NCBI GenBank assembly: GCA_900545815.1
Contig: URAM01000006.1
Coordinates: 1 to 64,000 of the forward strand
Source: an uncultured Eubacteriales bacterium
Lineage (GTDB): Bacteria; Bacillota; Clostridia; Oscillospirales; Oscillospiraceae
Length of the DNA: 64,000 nt
Direction of reading: 5' to 3'
Below, piece after piece: positions 50,523 to 60,013 of this stretch (position 1 is its first letter; each line of letters starts with the position of its first letter). The notes under the pieces are model-generated. The model worked only from the letters and a program-made list of their open reading frames with translations, did no database searches and had not been told where the DNA came from. The position numbers and the translations under genes were made by a program.

Positions 50523-50960
50523 TTATTTCAGCTTTTGCCACTCCGCTACGGCTAGTTCATCGCAGCGGTTGTTGTAGGGGTTCTCCGCATGGCCTTTTAC
50601 CCAGTGGAGATGCACTTCGTGCAGGTCACACAAGTCCAGCAAAACCGCCCACAGGTCGGAATTTAAAGCGGGTTTTTTATCCGCTTTCTTCCACCCTCGT
50701 TTTCGCCAGCCTACAGCCCAGCCTTTTTCCAAAGCGTCAATAACATATTTGGAATCGGAGTACAGCTCCACGATGCAGGGTTGATTCAAGGCGCGCAGCC
50801 CTTCGATCACACCAGTCAGTTCCATTCGGTTGTTGGTGGTGTTCTTTTCTCCGCCGGATAGCTCCTTTTTGTGATTTCCATACAGTAAAATCGCCGCCCA
50901 GCCGCCAGGGCCAGGGTTGCCGGAACAAGCGCCATCGGTGTACAAGGTTACGGTCTTCAT
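50523..50960 (-). CDS. rnhA: Ribonuclease HI
   Basis: Degrades the RNA strand of RNA-DNA hybrids. 145 residues with the DEDD catalytic carboxylates in YTDGACSGNPGPGG, NNRMELTGVIEGL, YSDSKYVIDAL and the C-terminal NNRCDELA, and the basic protrusion GWRKRGWKKADKKP as in the E. coli enzyme. AAGGAGGAG precedes the ATG. It lies behind the gyrA terminator. Confidence 0.98.
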   Translation of the reverse strand: MKTVTLYTDGACSGNPGPGGWAAILLYGNHKKELSGGEKNTTNNRMELTGVIEGLRALNQPCIVELYSDSKYVIDALEKGWAVGWRKRGWKKADKKPALNSDLWAVLLDLCDLHEVHLHWVKGHAENPYNNRCDELAVAEWQKLK

Positions 50961-50984
50961 CCTCTCCTCCTTCCACGGTCAGAC

Positions 50985-51017
50985 AGAAAACGGGCGGAAA
51001 TGATTTCCTCCGCCCGT
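50985..51017 (-). terminator. Intrinsic terminator after gyrA
   Basis: AACGGGCGGA pairs with TCCGCCCGTT (50989-50998 with 51008-51017); on the minus strand the stem runs into TTTTCTGTC. Confidence 0.75.
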
Positions 51018-51038
51018 TGTTCTGAAATACACGTTTTT

Positions 51039-53573
51039 TTACACAGTTGTGGATTCCTCTGTGCCTTTCTCCGGTACCGTCTCTGCGTTTTCTTCCTCGG
51101 AGGAATCGCCTTCCTCATCCTCATCGCAGGTGGTAGCCAGAGAGATGACCTTGCCGCCTTCGGCCACGGTCATGATATGCACGCCTTGCGTCACACGACC
51201 ATACAGGTTGATGCCGCTGACTGCGGTACGAATGATGGTGCCGTCATCGGAGATCATCAGCGCATCGTCTTTATCCTGCACCACAGCAGCACAGGCCACC
51301 GAGCCGGTCTTTTCTGTGATGCGGTAGTTTTTGCTGCCGAAGCCGCCGCGGGTTTGCAGGCTGTACTCCTCCAAAAGGGTGCGCTTACCGTAACCCTGCT
51401 CGGTGATGGTCAGCAGGCTGCTGCCCTGACTGGACACGCCAGCGGCTACCAGCCAATCCCCTTCTTTCAGGCGGATGCCGCGGACGCCCACGGCGTCACG
51501 CCCCATACAGCGCACATCGCTTTCATGGAACCGAATGGCCATGCCCTCGTGGGTAACCAGGAACACGTCCTGTTCGCCATCGGTGCGGCAGACGGAGATC
51601 AGCTCGTCCCCTTCTTCCAGGTTCAGCGCACGGATACCGGCCTTTCGGGCAGTGTTCAAGCTGGACAGGGTGATGCGCTTGACGGTGCCAAATCGGGTGG
51701 CAAAGACCAGGAACTCATCATCGGTAAATTCCCGAATGGGAATCATGGCCGTGACCTTTTCCCCCTGCTCCACCGGCAGGACGTTGACTAGATTGGTGCC
51801 CTTAGCAGTACGACCCGCTTCGGGAATCTGGTAGCCCTTCTTCCGGTGCACCTTGCCGGTGTTGGTGAAGAACAGGATATAGTCATGGGTAGAGGAGGTG
51901 AACAGGGTGGTCACATAGTCCTCTTCCCGAGTGGTCATGGCGTTGACGCCTTTACCGCCACGGCGCTGGCTGCGGTAAGCAGAAGCAGGGGTGCGCTTCA
52001 AGTAACCGGCATTGCTCATGGTGAACACGCAAGTTTCTTCCTCAATCAAGTCCTCGATGTCGATCTCATCCTCCACCTGTTCGATAGCGGTTCTGCGGTC
52101 ATCTCCGTACTTTTCCTTGATCTCCAGCAGCTCGTCTTTCAGCACGCCTTTCATCTTTTCTTCATCAGCCAAGAGACTGGCGTAGTAGGCAATCTTCTCC
52201 TCCAGCTCCTTGTACTCTGCCAGCAGCTTATCCCGTTCCAGACCCTGGAGCCGTTTCAGCTGCATATCCAGAATGGCCTGTGCCTGGATATCGTCCAGAC
52301 CGAACCGGTTCATCAGATTCTCCTTGGCGTTGTCATAGCTGCTGCGGATGATGCGAATGACCTCGTCGATGTTGTCCTGAGCAATGAGCAGACCTTCCAG
52401 CAGATGGGCACGAGCCTCTGCCTTCTTTTTGTCATAGATGGTGCGGCGGGTCAGTACCTGCATTTGGAAGTCGATGTACTCATCCAAAATCTGACGGAGA
52501 GTCAGGATGCGAGGCTGCTTCTGGTTGTGTACCAGCGCCAGCATGACTACGGCGAAGGTGGTCTGGAGCTGGGTCTGGATGAACAGGCGGTTCAAGACCA
52601 CCTGAGGGTTGGCGTCCTTTTTCAGCTCGATGACGATGCGCATACCCTCTCGGTCAGACTCGTCCCGCAGGCCGGAAATGCCTTCCAGCCGCTTGGCGTG
52701 GACTTGCTCGGCGATATTTTCAATCAAGCGAGCCTTATTGACCTGATAGGGCAGCTCCGTAACGATGATGCGGGTGCGGCCAGCGCCGAACTCCTCCATC
52801 TCCGTCTTTGCTCGGACGGTGATCTTCCCTCGGCCGGTGCCATAGGCGGCACGGATGCCGCTGCGTCCCATGATGATGCCGCCGGTGGGGAAATCGGGTC
52901 CCTGGATGTGCTCCATCAGATCGTCCAAGCCCGCTTCCGGATTTTCCATCACGCAGATGGTGCCGTCAATGACCTCCCGCAGGTTGTGGGGCGGGATGTT
53001 GGTGGTCATGCCGACAGCGATACCGGCGGAGCCGTTGACCAGCAGGTTAGGAAAACGGGAGGGCAGGACACGGGGTTCCTGGCGGCTCTCGTCGAAGTTG
53101 GGATCCCAATCTACCGTGTCCTTTTCGATGTCCCGCAGCATTTCGCTGGAGATCTTGGACAGGCGAGCCTCGGTGTAACGGTAAGCGGCAGGAGGGTCGC
53201 CGTCCACGCTACCGAAGTTGCCGTGGCCGTCCACCAGGGGGTACCGCATGGAGAAGGTCTGCGCCAGACGCACCAAGGCATCGTAAACAGAGCCGTCGCC
53301 ATGGGGATGATACCGACCCAACACGTCGCCCACGCAGGTGGCGGACTTCTTGAAGGGGCGGTCAGAGGTCAGATTGTCCTCATACATAGCATACAGGATA
53401 CGGCGATGCACCGGTTTCAGACCGTCCCGCACATCGGGCAGGGCACGGCCAACGATGACGGACATGGCGTAGTCCATGTACGCCGTCTGCATCTCATGCT
53501 CTAAGTCGATCTCTACGATCTTCTGTTCCGGATAGGCAATATCCTGTGGTTCATAATCTTTTTTCTTACTCAA
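51039..53573 (-). CDS. gyrA: DNA gyrase subunit A
   Basis: Breakage-reunion subunit of gyrase, 844 residues. N-terminal winged helix with MQTAYMDYAMSVIVGRALPDVRDGLKPVHRR, catalytic Tyr in AAYRYTEARL, and the C-terminal beta-pinwheel with the GyrA box QRRGGKG, which marks gyrase rather than topoisomerase IV. The tail is acidic and low-complexity (ATTCDEDEEGDSSEEENAE). The start is TTG 53573, after GTGAGG; the next ATG is within the conserved domain. It follows gyrB by 22 bp. Confidence 0.97.
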   Translation of the reverse strand: MSKKKDYEPQDIAYPEQKIVEIDLEHEMQTAYMDYAMSVIVGRALPDVRDGLKPVHRRILYAMYEDNLTSDRPFKKSATCVGDVLGRYHPHGDGSVYDALVRLAQTFSMRYPLVDGHGNFGSVDGDPPAAYRYTEARLSKISSEMLRDIEKDTVDWDPNFDESRQEPRVLPSRFPNLLVNGSAGIAVGMTTNIPPHNLREVIDGTICVMENPEAGLDDLMEHIQGPDFPTGGIIMGRSGIRAAYGTGRGKITVRAKTEMEEFGAGRTRIIVTELPYQVNKARLIENIAEQVHAKRLEGISGLRDESDREGMRIVIELKKDANPQVVLNRLFIQTQLQTTFAVVMLALVHNQKQPRILTLRQILDEYIDFQMQVLTRRTIYDKKKAEARAHLLEGLLIAQDNIDEVIRIIRSSYDNAKENLMNRFGLDDIQAQAILDMQLKRLQGLERDKLLAEYKELEEKIAYYASLLADEEKMKGVLKDELLEIKEKYGDDRRTAIEQVEDEIDIEDLIEEETCVFTMSNAGYLKRTPASAYRSQRRGGKGVNAMTTREEDYVTTLFTSSTHDYILFFTNTGKVHRKKGYQIPEAGRTAKGTNLVNVLPVEQGEKVTAMIPIREFTDDEFLVFATRFGTVKRITLSSLNTARKAGIRALNLEEGDELISVCRTDGEQDVFLVTHEGMAIRFHESDVRCMGRDAVGVRGIRLKEGDWLVAAGVSSQGSSLLTITEQGYGKRTLLEEYSLQTRGGFGSKNYRITEKTGSVACAAVVQDKDDALMISDDGTIIRTAVSGINLYGRVTQGVHIMTVAEGGKVISLATTCDEDEEGDSSEEENAETVPEKGTEESTTV

Positions 53574-53595
53574 AACGATTTACCTCACAACGACA

Positions 53596-55539
53596 TCAAT
53601 AGTCCAAGTTGATGACCTTCTTGGCGTTTGCCTCAATGTACTGGCGGCGGGGTTCCACCTTTTCCCCCATGAGCAGGGTAAAGGTCTGGTCTGCTGCCAC
53701 AGCGTCACTGAGGGTGATCCGCTTCAAGGTACGGGTGGTGGGATTCATCGTGGTCTCCCACAACTCGTGGGGATCCATCTCGCCCAGACCCTTAAACCGG
53801 GAGATGTTGATCTTAGCATTGGGGTTATCCCCACGCAGCTCCGCCGAAATGGCATCCCGTTCCTCGTCAGAGAAGGCCACACGAGTGGTCTTGCCCTTGA
53901 CTAGCTTATACAAAGGGGGCACGGCGGCGTAAACATAGCCTTCCTCAATCAGCGGCCGCATGAACCGGAAGAAGAAGGTCAACAACAGCGTCCGGATATG
54001 GCTGCCGTCCACGTCGGCATCGGCCATGATGATGACCTTATGATAACGGAGCTTCTCCACGTTGAAGTCCTCCCCCAGGCCAGCGCCCAGAGCAGTGATG
54101 ACCGGCATAAGTTTATCATTGCCGTAGACCTTATCGGCACGGGATTTTTCCACGTTCAGCATTTTTCCCCACAGAGGCAGGATGGCCTGGAATCGGGAAT
54201 CTCTCCCCTGGGTGGCGGAGCCGCCTGCGGAGTCGCCCTCCACGATATAGATTTCAGTCAAAGCAGCGTCCCGCTCATTACAGTCTCGGAGCTTGCCAGG
54301 GAGGGTGGCGCCGTCCAAGGCGTTCTTGCGACGGATATTTTCTCTTGCCCGCCGGGCTGCCTCTCTGGCACGGGCGGCGGTCATGGCCTTTTCCAAGATG
54401 GCACGGCCGACGGTGGGATTTTCCTCTAAGAAAATCTCCAGTTTTTCAGACACTACGCTATTGACCAGAGTGCGAATTTCACTGTTGCCCAGCTTGGCCT
54501 TGGTCTGCCCCTCGAACTGGGCTTCCACCAGCTTGACGGAGATGACGCAGGTCAGACCCTCTCGGCAGTCGTCACCAGAGACTTTTTCATCGTCCTTCAA
54601 AATCTTCGCCTTCCGGCCATAGGTGTTCAGGGCGTTGGTCAGGGCACGCTTGAACCCTTCCTCGTGCATACCGCCGTCCGGCGTGTGGATGTTGTTGGCG
54701 AAGGAGAGGATGACCTCATTATAGCTGTCGGTGTACTGCATGGCGATCTCTGCCATGGAATTCTCCTGCTCCCCAGCCATATAGATGACGTCATTGTGAA
54801 TGGGAGACTTGTGCTGGTTGATGAACTCCACAAAGGAGCAAATACCGCCCTCGTAGTACATCTCATCCTGCTGTTCCTGCCCCTCCCGTTCATCCTTCAT
54901 GATGATGCGGATGCCGCCGTTCAGGAATGCCTGCTCCCGCATTCGGGTGTGGAGTGTTTCGTAGTTGTAGATCAGGTCATCGAACATCTCCGGATCGGGC
55001 TGGAAGGTAACGATGGTGCCGGTGTGGTCAGTGGAGCCAATGATGGTCATGGGCTGTGTGACTTTGCCCCGACTGAATTTCATCTCGTAGATGTTGCCGT
55101 TCTTATGAACCTGAACCCGCATCCATTCGGACAGGGCGTTGACTACGGAGGCGCCTACGCCGTGGAGGCCGCCGGAAACTTTATAGCCGCCGCCGCCGAA
55201 CTTGCCGCCGGCGTGGAGCATGGTATAGACCACTTCCAAGGCGGGCTTGCCCGTCTGTGCCTGGATATCCACCGGAATGCCGCGGCCATTGTCGGTGACG
55301 GTGATAGAGTTGCCGTTGTGGATGGTCACATGGATCTCGGTACAATAACCGGCCAATGCCTCATCAATGGCGTTGTCCACGATCTCATAGACCAGGTGAT
55401 GCAGGCCGCTGGTGGAGGTGGAGCCGATGTACATACCTGGTCGTTTACGCACGGCCTCCAGGCCTTCCAACACCTGAATTTCCGCGGCGTTGTACTCACC
55501 GCTGACCGCGGTGCCATTTTCCAATAAATCTTCTGCCAT
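53596..55539 (-). CDS. gyrB: DNA gyrase subunit B
   Basis: ATPase subunit of gyrase, 647 residues: GHKL ATP-binding domain (EAVRKRPGMYIGSTSTSGLHHLVYEIVDNAIDEA, GRGIPV, GGKFGGGGYKVSGGLHGVGASVVNALS), transducer, and Toprim domain (EIYIVEGDSAGGSA, MADADVDGSHIRTLLLTFFFR). It has the usual Gram-positive length without the 170-residue insert of enteric GyrB. The ATG at 55539 follows AGAGGAG; the frame extends to 55590 but without a better site. It is followed by gyrA. Confidence 0.98.
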   Translation of the reverse strand: MAEDLLENGTAVSGEYNAAEIQVLEGLEAVRKRPGMYIGSTSTSGLHHLVYEIVDNAIDEALAGYCTEIHVTIHNGNSITVTDNGRGIPVDIQAQTGKPALEVVYTMLHAGGKFGGGGYKVSGGLHGVGASVVNALSEWMRVQVHKNGNIYEMKFSRGKVTQPMTIIGSTDHTGTIVTFQPDPEMFDDLIYNYETLHTRMREQAFLNGGIRIIMKDEREGQEQQDEMYYEGGICSFVEFINQHKSPIHNDVIYMAGEQENSMAEIAMQYTDSYNEVILSFANNIHTPDGGMHEEGFKRALTNALNTYGRKAKILKDDEKVSGDDCREGLTCVISVKLVEAQFEGQTKAKLGNSEIRTLVNSVVSEKLEIFLEENPTVGRAILEKAMTAARAREAARRARENIRRKNALDGATLPGKLRDCNERDAALTEIYIVEGDSAGGSATQGRDSRFQAILPLWGKMLNVEKSRADKVYGNDKLMPVITALGAGLGEDFNVEKLRYHKVIIMADADVDGSHIRTLLLTFFFRFMRPLIEEGYVYAAVPPLYKLVKGKTTRVAFSDEERDAISAELRGDNPNAKINISRFKGLGEMDPHELWETTMNPTTRTLKRITLSDAVAADQTFTLLMGEKVEPRRQYIEANAKKVINLDY

Positions 55540-55613
55540 AGTTGAAGTTCTCCTCTTTCCAGAACCGGCGGAACTTCCTAGCCGGTTCAAGGCATGGGTG
55601 ATTGCTTACAAAT

Positions 55614-55886
55614 TCAATCGGTCTGGATTCCCGCCTCCCACCGGCGCAGCAGCGTCTGGCTGGAGAGCTGGGCGATATAGACCGTCTGGTTTCTCTTGGT
55701 TTTGGGTTGGGCGCAGACCACGAAGCTCTTGGGCAGCTCCTCGCTGATGCTGACCACTTCCCCATTCCGCTCCGCCCGATTGAGGTACTGGCGGGTGCGG
55801 TAGGATTGGGAGGTGATGTCCAGGTCAAAGATGCCCAAGATCTCCGATTCATGCACGATGGTGTTCTGACCCAAATGCAGGTACAT
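55614..55886 (-). CDS. remB: Extracellular matrix regulator RemB-like protein (YaaB, DUF370)
   Basis: 90 residues, beginning MYLHLGQNTIVHESEILGIFDLD, with the family fold of two small beta-rich halves. RemA/RemB of Bacillus are DNA-binding regulators of matrix genes; YaaB lies between recF and gyrB there, as here. GGGAGG precedes the ATG. The regulatory role in this organism is unknown. It is 13 bp after recF. Confidence 0.9.
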   Translation of the reverse strand: MYLHLGQNTIVHESEILGIFDLDITSQSYRTRQYLNRAERNGEVVSISEELPKSFVVCAQPKTKRNQTVYIAQLSSQTLLRRWEAGIQTD

Positions 55887-55899
55887 AAAAAATCCCTCC

Positions 55900-57006
55900 C
55901 TAAAGCGCTAGTGCGCCGTTTTGAATATGCAGCACCTTCCCCGCTTCCAGCTGGTGCAGGCGCTGTTCTTCACAGCAGGTGATGAAAACCTGGCCGCCGT
56001 TGATGCGGTTGAGGACGAATTCCTGTCTGATCAGGTCTAATTCGCTCAAAACATCGTCCAACAGCAGCACTGGGTATTCCTCATAGGTCTCATACAAAAT
56101 CTCCCGCTGAGCCAATTTTAAGGCCAGAGAAGCGGTGCGGGTCTGCCCTTGGCTGGCATACTGCTTGGCGGGCATCCCATTGATGTCTACCAGCAGGTCA
56201 TCCTTGTGGGGGCCGGAGAGACAGCTGCGGCTGTCCAGCTCCGCCTGCCAATGGTTCCTCATATGTGTCCAAAGCTGTGGAAAAAGAACCTCCGGCTTGG
56301 CCTTGGGATCTGCCACTGTTTTCACCGTCTGATAGCCCAGGGTCAAGACCTCCCGTCCATTGGAACAATCCCTATGGATGGCAGGGGCATACTGGCTGAG
56401 CTTTTTGATAAAGTGAGCACGATAGTGGATGAGCAGGGCACCGGTCTGGCACATCCTCACGTTATAGTCTTCCAGTAAATCCAGCAGTTTAGGCTGTTCC
56501 GGCCAATCTTTCAAAATTCTGTTTTTTTGCTCGTACAGACGCTTGTACTCTGCCAAGGCTTCCGCATAGCGGGGACGGAGCTGACAGATGACGCTGTCCA
56601 GAAAATTCCGTCGGGCTGAGGCGCCGGAACGGATGAGATACAGATCCTCCGGACAGAACAGAACGGTATTCAAGATACCGGCCAGTTCACCGGCGCTTTT
56701 CAGGCGCACACCGTTCTTTTTCAAGCTCCGCCGCTGCCCCCGCCGGAGCCGCGCTTCCAGGAAAAACTCTCGTTTCCGGCTGGTGAGCTGGCACAAGATC
56801 TCCGCCTCCGGCTGATCAAAGGCGATCAACTCCCTGTCCCACCTGGCTCGGTGGCTCCGGCAGGCGGACAGGTAGGCGATGGCCTCGATGAGATTAGTCT
56901 TGCCCTGGGCATTGTCCCCGTAGATCACATTGATGGCGGGAGAGAAATCCACATCCAGTGTGGAATAGTTCCGGAAGTGGTGCAGGGTCAGGTGATGGAC
57001 GATCAT
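55900..57006 (-). CDS. recF: DNA replication and repair protein RecF
   Basis: SMC-like ATPase that helps RecOR load RecA at single-strand gaps. 368 residues with LTLHHFRNYSTLDVDFS, Walker A GDNAQGKTNLIEAI, the signature QYASQGQTRTASLALKLAQ and Walker B PVLLLDDVLSELD. Its start overlaps the S4-domain gene by 4 bp. Member of the dnaA-dnaN-S4-recF-remB-gyrB-gyrA series. Confidence 0.97.
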   Translation of the reverse strand: MIVHHLTLHHFRNYSTLDVDFSPAINVIYGDNAQGKTNLIEAIAYLSACRSHRARWDRELIAFDQPEAEILCQLTSRKREFFLEARLRRGQRRSLKKNGVRLKSAGELAGILNTVLFCPEDLYLIRSGASARRNFLDSVICQLRPRYAEALAEYKRLYEQKNRILKDWPEQPKLLDLLEDYNVRMCQTGALLIHYRAHFIKKLSQYAPAIHRDCSNGREVLTLGYQTVKTVADPKAKPEVLFPQLWTHMRNHWQAELDSRSCLSGPHKDDLLVDINGMPAKQYASQGQTRTASLALKLAQREILYETYEEYPVLLLDDVLSELDLIRQEFVLNRINGGQVFITCCEEQRLHQLEAGKVLHIQNGALAL

Positions 57007-57215
57007 TGGATCCTGACCGTCGCTTCTCCCAAAGTCACAGTGTCACCAGGGCGCAGCTTCTTGCCCCGCATGGTACACACTTCCCCATTGACCAACACAT
57101 CTCCCTCCTGAATGAGGGTCTTTGCTTCGCCGCCGCTGTTGACCAGCCCAGCGTATTTCAGCAAGGCGTCCAGCTTGATAAATTCCGTAGAGATCGCAAC
57201 AGTTTCTTTTTTCAT
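57003..57215 (-). CDS. yaaA: S4-domain RNA-binding protein (YaaA type)
   Basis: 70-residue protein that is almost entirely an S4 domain: FIKLDALLKYAGLVNSGGEAK, then EGDVLVNGEVCTMRGKKLRPGD. Its Bacillus homologue between dnaN and recF (YaaA/RlbA) is linked to ribosome assembly. The ATG at 57215 follows GAGGT; a GTG three codons upstream overlaps the ribosome site. It is coupled to recF. Confidence 0.93.
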   Translation of the reverse strand: MKKETVAISTEFIKLDALLKYAGLVNSGGEAKTLIQEGDVLVNGEVCTMRGKKLRPGDTVTLGEATVRIQ

Positions 57216-57230
57216 GAGTAACACCTCGAT

Positions 57231-58358
57231 TTACTGTCCTGCCTTCAGCCGCACTGGGAGAACCATATACAAAAATTGATCCTGATCGTCTCCCTCCTCC
57301 GGCTGAATGATGCAGGGGCTGATGGGGGTGTTGAGACTGATGCGCAGGGTCTCTGCGTTGGCTGCTTTCAGGGCGTCCAAAATATACTTGTTGTTGAAGC
57401 CGATCTCCAGACCGTTTCCATTTCCCACCATAGGGCACTGATCCTGTGCGGTACCAATGGCGGTGGCGGTGCGGATGTCCAGCACGCCGTCTCCGAAGGT
57501 GCAGCGGAGGGGGCTCTTTTGCTGTTCGGTGATAATGAGGGAACAGCGTTCGATACAGGAGATCAATTTTTTTCGATCCACGGAGACAGCAATGGGGTTG
57601 TTGCTAGGGATGGCTTGGTTATAGTTCAGAAACTCTCCTTCCAAACGACGGGTGATGAGGGTGATCTTTTCCGACTCCAGACGGAACATGATGTGCCGGC
57701 TGCCCTGGACGATCTCCACCGTCTCGTCCGTATCGCCGCAGATCTTGCTCACTTCGTTAAGCGCTGGTGCGGGTATGACAAACTGGCAGGCAGTTTCTGA
57801 CACGTTCAGCTGGGTGGTCTCCCGACGAAGCGCCAAACGATACCCGTCCACCGCTACGACAGTGAGCAGTCCTTCCCCATTTCGTTCGAACAGTTCGCCA
57901 GTGTGGATGGGACGGCTGTCATTGGTGGAGACGGCAAAGATGGTCTCGGTGATCATGGAATGGAGGATGCGCTGGGGCAGGATCATGCTGTTCTGATATT
58001 CCACCGCAGGCAGCTCCGGAAACTGACTGGGATCCATGCCCAAAATATTGAACTCACTCATGCCGCAGGTGATGTTCACCATCAGATCATCGGAGGACAA
58101 GGTCACCATATCGTCAGGCAGGCGGCGGATGATGTCGCCAAAGAGGCGAGCGGAGAGGACAATGCTGCCTGGTTCTGCAATATCGGCAGAGATGGTGCCG
58201 CGGATTCCGGTTTTCAAGTTATAACCGGTCAGGTTTAGCTCCTGCTCTGCCTCCAACAACACCCCTTCCAAAGCTGGGATGGTGCTTTTGGGCGCCACAG
58301 CACGGGAGGCAATGGTGATCATGGATTGCAGCAGGGCTTTTTCACAGGAAAATTTCAT
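57231..58358 (-). CDS. dnaN: DNA polymerase III beta subunit (sliding clamp)
   Basis: 375-residue clamp with three repeated domains, opening MKFSCEKALLQSMITIASRAVAPKSTIPALEG, with VDGYRLALRR and the C-terminal pocket motif FLYMVLPVRLK. AAAGGAG precedes the ATG. It is separated from dnaA by the 307-bp oriC spacer. Confidence 0.98.
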   Translation of the reverse strand: MKFSCEKALLQSMITIASRAVAPKSTIPALEGVLLEAEQELNLTGYNLKTGIRGTISADIAEPGSIVLSARLFGDIIRRLPDDMVTLSSDDLMVNITCGMSEFNILGMDPSQFPELPAVEYQNSMILPQRILHSMITETIFAVSTNDSRPIHTGELFERNGEGLLTVVAVDGYRLALRRETTQLNVSETACQFVIPAPALNEVSKICGDTDETVEIVQGSRHIMFRLESEKITLITRRLEGEFLNYNQAIPSNNPIAVSVDRKKLISCIERCSLIITEQQKSPLRCTFGDGVLDIRTATAIGTAQDQCPMVGNGNGLEIGFNNKYILDALKAANAETLRISLNTPISPCIIQPEEGDDQDQFLYMVLPVRLKAGQ

Positions 58359-58440
58359 AGAAAGAGAAGCTCCTTTCTCCGAGGCGGGAGGGAAATTCCT
58401 CTGCGCCGAGGGAAGATGCTGGAACGGTTGGTAGACTTGC

Positions 58441-58660
58441 TTTGTGTGATAAAGAAAGAGATCTAAAAAATAGTAGTATTAGTAGGGGGCTCGGAAAAGT
58501 GGAAAACCATGATTTTCCCTTGGGCGCCAATGGGTTCCGCTTCCACAGGGGGTGTGGAGAAAAAAATCAGAATCCACAAGAAGGGTTTGCAAAGGGTTTT
58601 TTATGCACACAACACTTTTCCACAGGTGGATAAATCCAGTGGAATCTGTGGAAAAAAAGC
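58441..58660. other. Chromosome replication origin (oriC), dnaA-dnaN spacer
   Basis: On plus, TAGTAGTATTAGTAG (58471-58485) matches the DnaA-trio pattern, is preceded by an A/T-rich run (ATCTAAAAAA) and followed by a GC cluster (GGGGGCTCGG). Further right come DnaA boxes: TTATGCACA (58601-58609), TTTTCCACA (58616-58624), inverted TTATCCACC (58625-58633) and inverted TTTTCCACA (58647-58655), plus looser relatives such as CTTCCACAG and AATCCACAA. The order trio, GC cluster, box has the polarity described for the Bacillus unwinding region. No gene lies in 58359-58665. Confidence 0.88.
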
Positions 58661-58665
58661 GCCCG

Positions 58666-59991
58666 TCAAAAGCGGTCGTTTACATTGGCTTTGATGTCTC
58701 GGATGACTTCTTTCAGCTCTCGGTCATTGGAGAGCATTTTTTCGATCTTCTCCACGGAATGCATGACCGTGGTGTGGTGTTGACCGAAGAATTTGCCCAC
58801 TTCCGGCAGGGATTGATTGGTGATGGAGCGGATGATGTACATGGAGACCTGCCGAGCCAGGACAATATTGGCCTTTCGGCTCTCTCCCATGATGGTTTTG
58901 GGATCCAGGTCATAGAATTTAGCGGTCTCCTCCACGATCACTTCTGGGGAGGGCACAAATTCATCTTTCTTTCGGATCAGCTCCCGAATGGCACGGGAGG
59001 CGTTTTCATCGTTGATCTCACTGCCCATCAGATCTCGATAGGCCATAAGCCGCTTGATGGTTCCTTCCAGCTGCCGCACGTTAGCGGTGATATTCTGGGC
59101 GATGTACTCGATGATGTCCGAAGGCAGATTCAGACCCAACAGAATGGACTTGTTTTTGATGATGGCACAGCGGGTCTCATAGTCCGGCGGCTGAATATCT
59201 GCCATCAAACCCCACTCAAATCGGGTGCGCAGGCGGTCTTCCAGCCGGAGCATATCAGATGGGGGACGGTCGGAGGTGAGAACAATCTGCTTTTTGGCCT
59301 CATACAGGTTGTTGAAGGTGTTAAAAAACTCCTCTTGGGTCTGTTCCTTGCCGGCGATAAATTGAATGTCATCCACCAGCAGCAGATCCTTGTCTCGGTA
59401 CTTCTGGCGAAAGGTGTCTGTGCTGCGCAGCCGGATGGCTTCAAACAGCTCGTTGGTGAACTCGTCACCCTTGATGTAGATGATCTGATAATCCGGATGG
59501 TTCTGACGAATGGTGTGGTAGATGGAATAGAGCAGATGGGTCTTGCCCAGACCGGACTCACCATATAGAAACAGTGGGTTATAGCCCTTGCCCGGATCCT
59601 TGGCCACTGCCTGAGCGGCATTGTAGGCGAATCGGTTGGAGGAACCGACGATAAAACGGTCAAAGGTGTACTCCTCACTGCCCATCAGGATGTTCTGGTT
59701 GGATGCTGGCTGTTCCAGCGACTCCGAGCGGTAGGCAGCCGTCTCCTCCGGTCCTAAGATCACCGCTTTGATGTCTGCGGCGAATAGGTCGTGCAGGATT
59801 TGCTCAATATCGGATAGAAAGCGATCTCGGATCATCTTCGCTTTGAAATCCGAGGGGCAGGATAAGGTCAGCTGATCCATCTTAAAATCAAGAGCTTCTA
59901 CCTGACCGAACCAGGTCTTGAAGGCGATCTCTGTGAATTTCTCTTGGAGAACCGGCGTGATACTCATCCAAATTTCGTTGGCAGAATTCAT
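58666..59991 (-). CDS. dnaA: Chromosomal replication initiator protein DnaA
   Basis: AAA+ initiator, 441 residues: N-domain I (about 1-85), short linker, AAA+ domain with GESGLGKTHLLYSI, VDDIQFIAGKEQTQEEFFNTFN, and LVDDIQ-linked sensor motifs, and C-terminal DNA-binding domain with YDLDPKTIMGESRKANIVLARQVSMY and the signature GQHHTTVMHSVEKIE. The ATG at 59991 follows CGGAG; the frame extends to 60060 but upstream lies the leader palindrome. Transcribed leftward from its own promoter. Confidence 0.98.
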   Translation of the reverse strand: MNSANEIWMSITPVLQEKFTEIAFKTWFGQVEALDFKMDQLTLSCPSDFKAKMIRDRFLSDIEQILHDLFAADIKAVILGPEETAAYRSESLEQPASNQNILMGSEEYTFDRFIVGSSNRFAYNAAQAVAKDPGKGYNPLFLYGESGLGKTHLLYSIYHTIRQNHPDYQIIYIKGDEFTNELFEAIRLRSTDTFRQKYRDKDLLLVDDIQFIAGKEQTQEEFFNTFNNLYEAKKQIVLTSDRPPSDMLRLEDRLRTRFEWGLMADIQPPDYETRCAIIKNKSILLGLNLPSDIIEYIAQNITANVRQLEGTIKRLMAYRDLMGSEINDENASRAIRELIRKKDEFVPSPEVIVEETAKFYDLDPKTIMGESRKANIVLARQVSMYIIRSITNQSLPEVGKFFGQHHTTVMHSVEKIEKMLSNDRELKEVIRDIKANVNDRF

Positions 59992-60013
59992 AAATACAAA
60001 ACTCCGTTTCAAG

